From assembly GCA_021300075.1 (NCBI GenBank), contig JAJTIB010000027.1:1-9267 (forward strand): a stretch of 9,267 nucleotides of DNA, written 5' to 3'. The stretch comes from Rickettsiales bacterium. GTDB taxonomy: Bacteria; Pseudomonadota; Alphaproteobacteria; Rickettsiales; UBA3002. Positions 1 through 6,361 of the stretch are shown here, one piece after another. Made by a program: the position numbers and the translations under genes. The notes below the pieces were generated by a model, which saw nothing but the letters and a program-made list of their open reading frames with translations, was not told the DNA's origin and made no database searches. Numbering within the stretch: the stretch's first letter is position 1; every line of letters begins with the position of its first letter.

Positions 1-1
1 C

Positions 2-166
2 GATAGTATCGCCGATTATCAGCCGCCCGCCCCGCTGAGTGCGCCTGAGCTTTTCACCGCCATTCGTAAGACCGCGCAGAAGAAAACCAGCATTGACTGG
101 GACGTGGTCAAACAGGCCATCACCAAACGTGACGGTGTTCCTGTCGCCATTGGCCGAAAAATTTAA
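2..166 (+). CDS. 3' end of an unrecognised protein gene (partial)
   Basis: An open frame runs from the left edge to a TAA stop at 164-166 and encodes the last 54 residues of a protein that begins outside the window. The piece starts DSIADYQPPAPLS and ends VAIGRKI. It has a proline-rich stretch followed by a charged, probably helical part (AIRKTAQKKTSIDWDVVKQAI). I recognise no family motif, signal or membrane segment. Balanced amino acid use, and a stop only 4 bases before the convergent stop of the next gene, make it a plausible real 3' end. The function cannot be given from this fragment. Confidence 0.6.
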   Translation, partial: DSIADYQPPAPLSAPELFTAIRKTAQKKTSIDWDVVKQAITKRDGVPVAIGRKI

Positions 167-170
167 GGGC

Positions 171-578
171 TTACTTGTTCTGACCCGCGCGGAAAATGCG
201 GTCCGATTTCTCGGCGGCTTTTTCGGCTGAGTTGCGGGCGGCAGCGGCATCCATCGCGGCACGGGCGACTTCCTCACGCGCCACACGGGCTTCTTCGCGG
301 GCCGCACGGGCTTCCTCGCGTGCAAGGCGGGTTTCTTCCGCTGCTTTTGCAGAGGCCTCAGCCGCTTTAGCAGACGCTTCCGCTGCAGACTGAGACTGGT
401 TTTTAGCGTCCTGTGCCGCCTGCGCCGAGGCTTCCGCGGCTTGTTGCGACTGGGTTTTGGCCTCGGCGGCTGATTTATTAGCCGCATCAAGAGCCGCCCG
501 GTCTTCTTTACTCAGATCGCTGCTGCAAGCGACCAGCAGAGCGAGAGCGGTCATCGCGATGATCGTATTATTTTTCAT
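171..578 (-). CDS. Small alanine-zipper (Lpp/OprI-like) lipoprotein
   Basis: This encodes a 135-residue protein with a short lipoprotein signal peptide: KNN, a hydrophobic core, then the lipobox LVAC with the lipidated Cys at residue 18. Ser follows the Cys, which by the usual Lol rule favours transport to the outer membrane. Residues about 22-128 are one long helix rich in Ala, Glu, Gln, Lys and Arg, with heptad-like repeats (AAEASAK units at about 65-80, then three REEARxA-type units at about 88-106). This resembles alanine-zipper envelope lipoproteins that trimerise as coiled coils. A frame 23 codons longer upstream is open, but the start at 578 is preferred because AGGAG sits 7 bases before it and the signal peptide begins there. 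Its molecular role, for example envelope spacing, is inferred from the family only. The class is clear; the exact subfamily is not. Confidence 0.85.
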   Translation of the reverse strand: MKNNTIIAMTALALLVACSSDLSKEDRAALDAANKSAAEAKTQSQQAAEASAQAAQDAKNQSQSAAEASAKAAEASAKAAEETRLAREEARAAREEARVAREEVARAAMDAAAARNSAEKAAEKSDRIFRAGQNK

Positions 579-625
579 AATGGGTCTCCTACTGATTGGG
601 TTCAAGTGACGAGGATGCGCTTTTA

Positions 626-654
626 TTAATATAGTTTTGAACTTCATCGTTCAC
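626..654 (-). promoter_or_regulatory. Candidate promoter of the lipoprotein gene
   Basis: On the minus strand GTGAAC (649-654) is followed 17 bases later by TATTAA (626-631). An overlapping TATATT lies at 628-633. The spacing and the AT-rich minus-10 fit a housekeeping promoter about 50 bases before the start codon, but the minus-35 match is poor. Confidence 0.25.
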
Positions 655-800
655 GCGCGAATGGAAAATGACGCCATCTAGCCCGATTTGTCAAGTTTGG
701 TTTCGTTCACTTGTCGCTCTTTCGCTCTTTTCCTGCTGTGGTACGCGCGGCACAATCTTGCAGAATCCCTGAGCTGGTCTTGGGAATCTTACTGGCCAAA

Positions 801-819
801 GCCACCCGAAGCCGACGGC
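801..819 (-). terminator. Weak terminator-like hairpin after tRNA(CAT)
   Basis: Seven bases beyond the CCA end of the minus-strand tRNA, the transcript could fold GCCGTC against GGTGGC. This gives a 6-bp stem with two wobble pairs, followed only by TTTGG. The short T run makes it a weak candidate. Confidence 0.25.
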
Positions 820-825
820 GTAGGA

Positions 826-901
826 TGGTGGGGCGAGAGGGATTTGAACCCCCGACCAAGGCGTTATGAGCGCCCTGCTCTAACCGCTGAGCTATCGCCC
901 C
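826..901 (-). tRNA. tRNA with anticodon CAT, probably tRNA-Ile2
   Basis: A complete 76-base cloverleaf can be drawn on the minus strand. The acceptor stem GGGGCGA pairs with TCGCCCC, the D stem is GCTC/GAGC, the anticodon stem GGGCG/CGCCT carries the loop CTCATAA, and the T arm has TTCAAAT in its loop. The discriminator is A and CCA is encoded. The anticodon is CAT. Initiator Met is unlikely because position 1 pairs with 72 and the anticodon stem lacks three consecutive G-C pairs next to the loop. The D loop AGCGGTTA and the TTGGTCG segment around the variable loop resemble E. coli ileX, so I favour Ile2, whose C34 is changed to lysidine by TilS to read AUA. Elongator Met remains possible. 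That this is a tRNA gene is nearly certain; the isotype is about 65% likely. Confidence 0.95.
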
Positions 902-941
902 CGAACCGGTTTATGGTCTCTTGTACAATAAATTCCAGTCG

Positions 942-971
942 CGAATAGAATATTTTCTGGCCACAGGTCAA
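942..971 (-). promoter_or_regulatory. Candidate promoter for tRNA(CAT)
   Basis: On the minus strand TTGACC (966-971) and TATTCG (942-947) are separated by 18 bases, which would start transcription about 30-35 bases before the mature tRNA. The minus-35 matches the consensus at 5 of 6 positions and the minus-10 at 3 of 6. The minus-35 lies inside an 11-base palindrome, GGTCAATGACC (966-976). The rest of the 902-1269 gap holds only the dnaK promoter candidates and a short AT-rich inverted repeat at 1108-1123. Confidence 0.4.
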
Positions 972-1003
972 TGACCATGGACTGCCCGCCTCCGTTATAG
1001 CTA

Positions 1004-1037
1004 CTTGACTAATTAATGAGTCTGACAGCTATCAAAG
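1004..1037 (+). promoter_or_regulatory. Candidate RpoH (heat-shock) promoter upstream of dnaK
   Basis: CTTGAC (1004-1009), an 18-base spacer, then GCTATCAAAG (1028-1037) closely fits the alphaproteobacterial sigma-32 pattern CTTGAC-N17/18-CYTATNTNNG. The only mismatches are the first base and the T at position 7 of the minus-10 block. It would give a dnaK leader of roughly 225 bases. No CIRCE element (TTAGCACTC-N9-GAGTGCTAA) is present, so HrcA control is not indicated here. The assignment is inference from pattern and position. Confidence 0.45.
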
Positions 1038-1171
1038 CCCCCCTCCGTAAGCGGCGATTCTGCGGCGCGTAGTGAGCGTAACGTAAAGATCATCTGTGGT
1101 ATTATTTTTAGAAATAATTCTAAGGCATCGTAGAATATGAATTTTTTGGGGTCAGCCCGACCACACCCCTG

Positions 1172-1199
1172 TTGCAATTCCTAGAACCTGCTCTATATG
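1172..1199 (+). promoter_or_regulatory. Second, proximal promoter candidate for dnaK
   Basis: TTGCAA (1172-1177) and TATATG (1194-1199) are 16 bases apart, giving a start near 1206 and a leader of about 65 bases. The block TCTATAT also partly fits the RpoH minus-10. It could act as a housekeeping or heat-shock promoter in tandem with the distal one. Confidence 0.4.
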
Positions 1200-1269
1200 T
1201 CCCTTTGAAATGAAGGTGTCGGCAAGCACGCTTTCGTTATTATCAACTGAAAGATAAGGAAAAAATGAC

Positions 1270-3204
1270 ATGGCAAAGGTAATCGGCATTGATTTGGGAA
1301 CGACGAATAGCTGCGTGGCCATCATGGACGGCTCGCAGACGAAAGTGATTGAAAACGCTGAAGGCGCCCGCACCACGCCCTCGATGGTGGCGTTTACGGG
1401 CGATGGTGAGCGTCTGGTTGGCCACCCGGCCAAACGTCAGGCGGTGACCAACCCGGAAAATACGCTCTTTGCGATCAAGCGCCTGATTGGCCGCACCTTT
1501 AACGACCCGACCACGCAGAAAGACATCAAGCTCGTTCCTTATAAAATCGTGAAGTCTGAGGGCGGGGATGCGTGGGTGGAATGCCGGGGCGAGAAATATT
1601 CGCCGAGCCAGATTTCGGCATTTATTCTGCAGAAAATGAAAGAGACCGCCGAGAATTATTTAGGCGAAAAAGTGACGGATGCGGTGATCACCGTGCCCGC
1701 CTATTTTAACGATGCCCAGCGCCAGGCAACGAAAGATGCCGGGAAGATTGCCGGCCTCAATGTGCTGCGGATTATCAACGAGCCGACTGCCGCCGCACTC
1801 GCCTATGGTTTTGAGAAAAAAGACGGCCAGACCATCGCCGTATATGACCTTGGCGGCGGTACGTTTGACGTATCGGTGCTGGAGATCGGCGACGGGGTGT
1901 TTGAAGTCAAGGCCACCAATGGGGATACGTTCCTTGGCGGGGAAGATTTCGACATGCGCATCCTCGATTACCTCGCGGATGAATTCAAAAAAGAGCAGGG
2001 CATTGACCTGCGTAAAGACAAGCTCGCCCTCCAGCGCCTGAAAGAAGCGGCGGAGAAAGCGAAGATTGAGCTTTCCTCCACCCAGCAGACGGATATCAAT
2101 CTGCCCTTTATCACGGCGGATCAGAACGGGCCGAAGCACCTGAATGTGAAGCTCACCCGCGCGAAACTGGAATCGCTGGTGGAAGACCTGATTGAGCGGA
2201 CGATGGAGCCATGCAAAAAAGCGCTGAAAGATGCAGGGCTTGATGCGAGTAAAATCGACGAGGTGATTCTGGTGGGCGGCATGACGCGCATGCCCAAAGT
2301 CATCGAGCTGGTGAGCAAGCTTTTCGGTAAAGAGCCGCACCGCGGCGTGAATCCGGATGAGGTGGTGGCGATTGGTGCTGCCATTCAGGGCGGGGTGCTC
2401 AAAGGCGAAGTGAAAGATGTGCTGCTGCTCGATGTGACCCCGCTTTCGCTTGGGATTGAGACACTCGGCGGTGTCTTCACGCGGCTGATTGACCGCAACA
2501 CCACCATTCCCACTAAAAAATCGCAAGTGTTCTCGACGGCGGATGATAACCAGACGGCGGTCACCATCCGTGTCTTTCAGGGTGAGCGCGAAATGGCGGC
2601 AGATAATAAACTGCTTGGCCAGTTTGATCTGGTCGGCATTCCCTCTGCCCCGCGCGGCATGCCGCAGATTGAGGTGGCGTTCGATATTGACGCGAACGGC
2701 ATTGTCAATGTCTCGGCCAAAGACAAGGCAACGAACAAGGAGCAGCAGATCCGCATTCAGGCTTCCGGCGGATTGTCGGATGACGACATCAAACGTATGG
2801 TGAAAGAGGCCGAGGCCAATGCGGTGGAAGATAAAAAACGCCGCGAGGCGATTGAGGCGCGCAACCGTGCGGAGTCAATGATTCACGAGGCGGAGAAAAA
2901 CCTGCGTGAGCATGGCAGCGTGCTGGATGCGGCGGATAAAGCCAAGGTCGAGGAGGATGTAAAAGCCCTCAAAGACGTGCTCGATTCCGGCGATAAGGAC
3001 GCGATTGAGACGAAGTCGAAGACGCTCGGTGAATCCATGATGAAAATCGGCGAGACCATCTATAAAGCCGAGCAGCAGAAAGCGGCTTCGGGTGAAGCCG
3101 CGCCTGCCGCATCATCTGCCGACGCCGCCAAACCTGCCGAGGGCGAAGTGCTCGACGCGCAGTTTGAAGATATCAGCGGCGATGATAACAAGAAGGCGAG
3201 CTAA
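1270..3204 (+). CDS. dnaK: Hsp70 chaperone DnaK
   Basis: DnaK is the ATP-driven cytoplasmic chaperone that holds exposed hydrophobic peptides. DnaJ stimulates its ATPase and GrpE exchanges its nucleotide. The 644-residue product is full length. The nucleotide-binding domain has IDLGTTNS (7-14), the motif around VPAYFNDAQRQATKDAG (142-158), NEPTAAALAYG (170-180), DLGGGTFD (193-200) with Thr198 at the phosphate-2 position, and VGGMTRMP (335-342). The interdomain linker VLLLD is at 384-388. The substrate-binding beta domain follows from about 390 to 500, then a helical lid from about 503. The tail is Ala/Pro/Glu-rich and ends FEDISGDDNKKAS. The start is supported by the standard MAKVIGIDLG beginning and by AAGGA 9 bases upstream; an out-of-frame ATG lies 5 bases before it. 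It is followed by dnaJ on the same strand, the usual order. grpE and hrcA are not in the window. Confidence 0.99.
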   Translation: MAKVIGIDLGTTNSCVAIMDGSQTKVIENAEGARTTPSMVAFTGDGERLVGHPAKRQAVTNPENTLFAIKRLIGRTFNDPTTQKDIKLVPYKIVKSEGGDAWVECRGEKYSPSQISAFILQKMKETAENYLGEKVTDAVITVPAYFNDAQRQATKDAGKIAGLNVLRIINEPTAAALAYGFEKKDGQTIAVYDLGGGTFDVSVLEIGDGVFEVKATNGDTFLGGEDFDMRILDYLADEFKKEQGIDLRKDKLALQRLKEAAEKAKIELSSTQQTDINLPFITADQNGPKHLNVKLTRAKLESLVEDLIERTMEPCKKALKDAGLDASKIDEVILVGGMTRMPKVIELVSKLFGKEPHRGVNPDEVVAIGAAIQGGVLKGEVKDVLLLDVTPLSLGIETLGGVFTRLIDRNTTIPTKKSQVFSTADDNQTAVTIRVFQGEREMAADNKLLGQFDLVGIPSAPRGMPQIEVAFDIDANGIVNVSAKDKATNKEQQIRIQASGGLSDDDIKRMVKEAEANAVEDKKRREAIEARNRAESMIHEAEKNLREHGSVLDAADKAKVEEDVKALKDVLDSGDKDAIETKSKTLGESMMKIGETIYKAEQQKAASGEAAPAASSADAAKPAEGEVLDAQFEDISGDDNKKAS

Positions 3205-3212
3205 TTCTTTTC

Positions 3213-3278
3213 AGTGCCTAGTTCCGGATGTTTGGGGTATAGAGTTTTTTTAACCCTCAGCACTGGGTGCTAGGCACT
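3213..3278 (+). promoter_or_regulatory. Nested inverted repeats between dnaK and dnaJ
   Basis: The 93-base spacer holds a perfect 9-bp inverted repeat, AGTGCCTAG (3213-3221) and CTAGGCACT (3270-3278). Its 48-base loop contains a smaller GGGGT/ACCCT pairing (3234-3238 with 3253-3257, one G-T) that encloses a run of seven T. A competing hairpin AGCAC-TGG-GTGCT (3259-3271) shares two bases with the right outer arm. The dnaJ ribosome-binding site AAGG (3289-3292) lies outside these stems. Possible roles are partial termination, an RNA processing site, or setting the DnaK to DnaJ ratio; none is shown by the sequence. Confidence 0.55.
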
Positions 3279-3297
3279 TTCCTATTTTAAGGCAGAT

Positions 3298-4464
3298 ATG
3301 ACCGAAGATTATTACAGCCTGCTCGGGGTCGCGAAAGGTGCAAGCGAAGACGAGCTTAAAAAAGCATATCGCAAGCTGGCGATGCAATATCACCCCGACC
3401 GCAACCCGGGCAATAAAGAGGCGGAAAAAAAATTCAAAGCTATCAACGAAGCCTATGACGTGCTGAAAGACGAGCAGAAACGCGCAGCCTATGACCGGTT
3501 TGGCCACGCGGCATTTCAAGGCGGTGGCACGCCCCCCGGTGGCGGCGCCGCTGGATTTGAGTTTACGGGAAGTTTCTCCGATATTTTTGAAGATTTGTTT
3601 GGTGATTTCACCGGCCGCAGAAATGGCGGTGGGCGTGCGGGTGGTGGTGCTCAAAGTGCCGCTTCTGGCGCGGCGCGTGGTGCAGATTTACGCTATAATC
3701 TCGATGTCAGTTTAGAGGAAGCATTCAAGGGCAAGCAGCAGACGATTAAAGTCACTACCTCCGACCCTTGCGGTGATTGCGGCGGCTCAGGCGCAGAAAA
3801 AGGCACGCAGGCTGAAACCTGCGGGGTCTGCGGCGGGCGCGGCGTGGTCAGGATGCAGCAGGGATTTTTCACGGTCGAGCGTAGCTGCGGTAATTGCCAG
3901 GGCACGGGCAAGGTCATCAAAAAAGCCTGTAAAACCTGCGCAGGTTCCGGGAGGGTGCGGAAGGAGAAATCCCTTGCTGTCACCATCCCGCCGGGGGTGG
4001 AGGAAGGCACGCGTATTCGCCTGGCGGGCGAAGGCGAGGCCGGATTCAGAGGCGGCCCGGCAGGGGATTTATATATTTTCCTTTCCATTCGCATTCATAA
4101 GCTTTTCCGCCGCGAAGGGGCCAATATTTATTGCCGCGTACCAGTCAAAATGACCACCGCGACACTCGGGGGACATATCGAAATTCCGACCATTGACGGC
4201 GGCAGGGTCAAGGTCAACGTCCCCGCTGGCACGCAAGCAGGCCACCAGTTCCGCCTGAAAGGCAAGGGTATGAGCGTGCTGCGTTCCGAGGCCAGAGGCG
4301 ATATGTATGTGGAGGTGCAGGTGGAAACCCCGGTGCATCTTTCCAAGCGCCAGAAAGAACTGCTTGCCGAGTTTGATGCGGCCGGCGGCAAAGAATCCAC
4401 CAGCCCCGAAAGCGAAGGATTTTTTACTAAAGTAAAAGAATTCTGGGAAGATTTGAAGGAGTAG
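3298..4464 (+). CDS. dnaJ: Hsp40 co-chaperone DnaJ
   Basis: This encodes a full-length class I J-protein of 388 residues that delivers unfolded clients to DnaK and triggers its ATP hydrolysis. The N-terminal J domain (about 4-70) carries the essential HPD at 32-34. A Gly/Phe-rich segment spans about 74-118. Four CxxCxGxG zinc repeats begin at Cys158, Cys175, Cys197 and Cys211, all intact, so both zinc sites can form. The C-terminal client-binding domains cover about 222-350, with the end FFTKVKEFWEDLKE. The start is set by the conserved beginning TEDYYSLLGV and by AAGG 5 bases upstream. It follows dnaK by 93 bases and is probably co-transcribed, with the spacer repeats as a possible control point. 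Its stop lies 4 bases before the stop of the convergent AT-rich gene, and I see no classical terminator between them. Confidence 0.99.
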   Translation: MTEDYYSLLGVAKGASEDELKKAYRKLAMQYHPDRNPGNKEAEKKFKAINEAYDVLKDEQKRAAYDRFGHAAFQGGGTPPGGGAAGFEFTGSFSDIFEDLFGDFTGRRNGGGRAGGGAQSAASGAARGADLRYNLDVSLEEAFKGKQQTIKVTTSDPCGDCGGSGAEKGTQAETCGVCGGRGVVRMQQGFFTVERSCGNCQGTGKVIKKACKTCAGSGRVRKEKSLAVTIPPGVEEGTRIRLAGEGEAGFRGGPAGDLYIFLSIRIHKLFRREGANIYCRVPVKMTTATLGGHIEIPTIDGGRVKVNVPAGTQAGHQFRLKGKGMSVLRSEARGDMYVEVQVETPVHLSKRQKELLAEFDAAGGKESTSPESEGFFTKVKEFWEDLKE

Positions 4465-4468
4465 CCAT

Positions 4469-4906
4469 TCAGCGTGAGCGGAATTGTATGACGTTTGTTG
4501 CCAATTCTCCCGCGTCATTTTCACCGAGTTTTGGCATGATGTTCCGCGCGAATTCTTGAGCGGGAATAGTCACTTCTAGTGATATTCCTTTATCTTTGAT
4601 GTCTTCGATTTTCTTGTGCTTTGGATCCTCAATCGTTGCGCCGCGAATGTGCAGCTCTGCCATAAGGCTCTCGAACGCATTCTTTATAAGGGGAAAATTA
4701 TAAATTGATTCTTCGGTAGAAAGTTTCAAACCATCACGCAGAAAATATCTGCTCGGAGTGAGCATAACAGTTTGATGTTGCCAGGCTGCCTTGCCGCCCC
4801 CAAACAGCTCGTGTTGTAAAATCAACTTGGTAGCTAATTTTTTTTGATCGTTTTCGCTTTGAAGCCTCTCGGCCCACGATAACTCTCATTCTTTGTCTGA
4901 ATTCAT
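4469..4906 (-). pseudogene. AT-rich hypothetical gene with an in-frame TGA near its start
   Basis: I do not recognise the family. A clear coding frame ends at the TGA at 4469-4471 and reads upstream through a TTG at 4825 as far as codon GAG at 4885. Its product is soluble-looking, with LQHELFGGGKAAWQ, ESIYNFPLIKNAFESLM and the end ATNVIQFRSR. The 20 codons before that TTG give a polar helix-like run (ELSWAERLQSENDQKKLATK), so TTG is unlikely to be the true start, and it has no ribosome-binding site. The frame continues up to ATG 4906 (MNSDKE), broken only by a TGA at 4886-4888. This suggests a nonsense mutation at codon 7, or a frameshift from the ATG at 4955. UGA ends dsbB, the DUF2628 gene and the MarR-GNAT gene here, so it is not reassigned. 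Hand-counted GC is 32-37% in three 60-base stretches, against 65% in a dnaJ stretch, which suggests foreign origin. Confidence 0.55.
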
Positions 4907-4964
4907 TTTCCTTGTCCGCATGCTTTTGGCCCTGATGCAGCAAAGCGCATTGCATTATCCTCCT
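4903..4964 (-). other. Strong ribosome-binding site with a 15-codon leader ORF
   Basis: On the minus strand a perfect AGGAGG (4959-4964) sits 8 bases before ATG 4950 and only 3 bases before ATG 4955. ATG 4950 opens a 15-codon frame (MRFAASGPKACGQGK). Its TGA (4903-4905) overlaps ATG 4906 of the interrupted gene as ATGA, an arrangement typical of translational coupling. ATG 4955 instead opens a 73-codon frame that crosses the main gene in another frame and looks non-native. The leader may be real or may be debris from a frameshifted start. Confidence 0.3.
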
Positions 4965-4982
4965 GATTCCGTTAATAAATCG

Positions 4983-5010
4983 TTAAATGCTTCGATGATT
5001 CATCTATAAA
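4983..5010 (+). promoter_or_regulatory. Candidate dapB promoter very close to the start codon
   Basis: TTAAAT (4983-4988) and TATAAA (5005-5010) are 16 bases apart. The minus-10 matches the consensus at 5 of 6 positions and the minus-35 at 3 of 6. Transcription would start near 5017, only about 6 bases before the dapB ATG, which fits the lack of a ribosome-binding site. Confidence 0.35.
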
Positions 5011-5022
5011 AATGTAACCATT

Positions 5023-5820
5023 ATGTTAAAAATCGCGATTGCCGGTGCGGCCGGGCGGATGGGGCTGACGCTGGTGCGCGCGCTTTCCGCCCATCCGTTG
5101 ATGGAGCTGGCCGCCTGCGGCATCCGCGCCGGAACGGCGCAGATGGCACGCACCCATTTTGAGCAGGCGGGGCTTGGCTTTGCCACCGAGTTGATGGTCG
5201 AGACTCCGGCCGCACTGTTTCAGGCAGCGGATGCGGTGATTGATTTCACCCTCCCCGAGCATACGGTGGGCCTAGCTGGGCTGGCCGCATTACAAAAGAA
5301 AATCCTTGTTTCTGGAACCACCGGTCTTTCCCCTTCGCAAAAGGAAGCCCTTATCCGCGCCGGTGAATCTGCGCGCGTGGTCTGGTCGTCCAACATGAGT
5401 TTGGGGGTGAATCTGCTCGCCGCACTGGCGGAGCAGACGGCGGCACGGCTGGATACGCATTATGATATCGAAATTCTCGAAATGCATCACCGCCAGAAGG
5501 TGGATGCGCCCTCGGGCACAGCACTTACTCTGGGAGAGGCGGCAGCCAAGGGGCGTGGCGTAGCGCTGGCGGACATGGCGGTAAAATCGCGCGACGGTAT
5601 CACCGGTGCGCGCAGGGAGGGAACAATTGGTTTTGCCACCTTACGCGGCGGGGATGTGGTAGGTGATCATGCGGTGATCTTTGCCGGAACCGGCGAGCAG
5701 ATTACTCTTTCGCACCGCGCCACGAACCGCGAAATCTTTGCGCTTGGCGCCCTCAAAGCCGTGGCCTGGGCCGCGAATAAGCCAGCCGGATTTTACACCA
5801 TGCGCGACGTGGTGGCGTAA
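5023..5820 (+). CDS. dapB: 4-hydroxy-tetrahydrodipicolinate reductase
   Basis: DapB reduces 4-hydroxy-tetrahydrodipicolinate with NAD(P)H in the cytoplasm, a shared step toward diaminopimelate for peptidoglycan and toward lysine. The 265-residue product is the usual length. A Rossmann nucleotide-binding motif, GAAGRMG, is at 8-14. SGTTG (97-101) lies in the conserved region between domains. The family signature EMHHRQKVDAPSGTA (153-167) carries catalytic His155, His156 and Lys159. The C-terminal part GDVVGDHAVIF (210-220) and the end GFYTMRDVV are also typical. The ATG at 5023 is chosen because the Rossmann strand begins at once (MLKIAIAG). No Shine-Dalgarno sequence precedes it, so the message may be nearly leaderless. 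It stands alone between two minus-strand genes; its stop is 7 bases from the convergent coq7 stop. Confidence 0.98.
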   Translation: MLKIAIAGAAGRMGLTLVRALSAHPLMELAACGIRAGTAQMARTHFEQAGLGFATELMVETPAALFQAADAVIDFTLPEHTVGLAGLAALQKKILVSGTTGLSPSQKEALIRAGESARVVWSSNMSLGVNLLAALAEQTAARLDTHYDIEILEMHHRQKVDAPSGTALTLGEAAAKGRGVALADMAVKSRDGITGARREGTIGFATLRGGDVVGDHAVIFAGTGEQITLSHRATNREIFALGALKAVAWAANKPAGFYTMRDVVA

Positions 5821-5827
5821 GGGCTCA

Positions 5828-6361
5828 TTATACCCGCTCGGCCAGCCAGATGGCAGCTTTACAGCCACGGCGAATCACACCACTTAGTAGCGTATAAGCT
5901 GGCGCTGCCTCGGCGTCATGGGCGAGGCCAGTATCATGATGTTCCATCTCCTCCTGGCGGAATTGATGAATCGTGGCGCGAAGGTTTTTTTCCTCCGCCG
6001 GCAAGGTAGCAAGCTGATTTTGATAATGTTCGGCAATGACGGATTCCACCGCCACCGTGCAGGCCATCGCTGCTTTTGCGCCAAGCAGAGCCGTACCAGC
6101 ACCGAGCGCATAGCCCGCTATGTGCCAGAATGGCAAAAGCGCCGAGGGTCTGACGCGGCGGGCAACGAGCAGACGCTCAAACTCAGCCAGATGCACAGCT
6201 TCCTGCGCCGCCATAGCGCGGATTTCCTTAGTTGTACTGTCGTTTTTCAAAACCGCGAGTTGCCCGGCATAAATCCGCGCGGCCCCATATTCCCCAGCGT
6301 GATCGACTCTGAGCATCCGTGCCAGAGATTGTCTTGCCTCAAGGTCACCGGGCAGGTTCAT
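5828..6361 (-). CDS. coq7: COQ7-family demethoxyubiquinone hydroxylase
   Basis: This is the di-iron, ferritin-like monooxygenase that hydroxylates 3-demethoxyubiquinol late in ubiquinone synthesis, working at the inner membrane surface. The product is 177 residues. All six expected iron ligands are visible: Glu24 in HAGEYGA, Glu54 and His57 in QEAVHLAE, Glu106 in VAVE, and Glu138 and His141 in EEMEHHD. The last motif continues GLAHDAEAAPAY, as in the family. The frame is open 34 codons further upstream, but ATG 6361 is preferred. It overlaps the dsbB stop as ATGA, and the conserved helix starts soon after it (LARMLRVDHAGEYG). The overlap suggests translation coupled to dsbB on one transcript. 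The pairing is biochemically sensible because DsbB reduces ubiquinone. Confidence 0.95.
   Translation of the reverse strand: MNLPGDLEARQSLARMLRVDHAGEYGAARIYAGQLAVLKNDSTTKEIRAMAAQEAVHLAEFERLLVARRVRPSALLPFWHIAGYALGAGTALLGAKAAMACTVAVESVIAEHYQNQLATLPAEEKNLRATIHQFRQEEMEHHDTGLAHDAEAAPAYTLLSGVIRRGCKAAIWLAERV

Noticed and set aside
688..948. 86-codon plus-strand frame containing GERDLNPRPRRYERPALTAELSPP
   Set aside because: This string is the antisense reading of the CAT tRNA gene at 826-901, a common false protein in databases.
1108..1123. TTAGAA-ATAA-TTCTAA inverted repeat upstream of dnaK as a CIRCE element
   Set aside because: It does not match TTAGCACTC-N9-GAGTGCTAA. A 6-bp AT-rich repeat is easily due to chance.
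1660..2526. 288-codon open frame antisense to dnaK
   Set aside because: Long antisense frames are expected opposite GC-rich conserved genes. The dnaK frame is fully explained and the antisense protein has no coherent domain.
4464..4470. Search for a bidirectional terminator between dnaJ and the convergent gene
   Set aside because: Only 4 bases separate the stops and I found no GC-rich stem with a T run around them.
4734..4955. 73-codon frame starting at ATG 4955 after AGGAGG
   Set aside because: The AGGAGG is only 3 bases away, and the frame overlaps the better coding frame of the interrupted gene with a Lys/Arg-rich, shadow-like product. It could hold the original start only if a +1 frameshift occurred.
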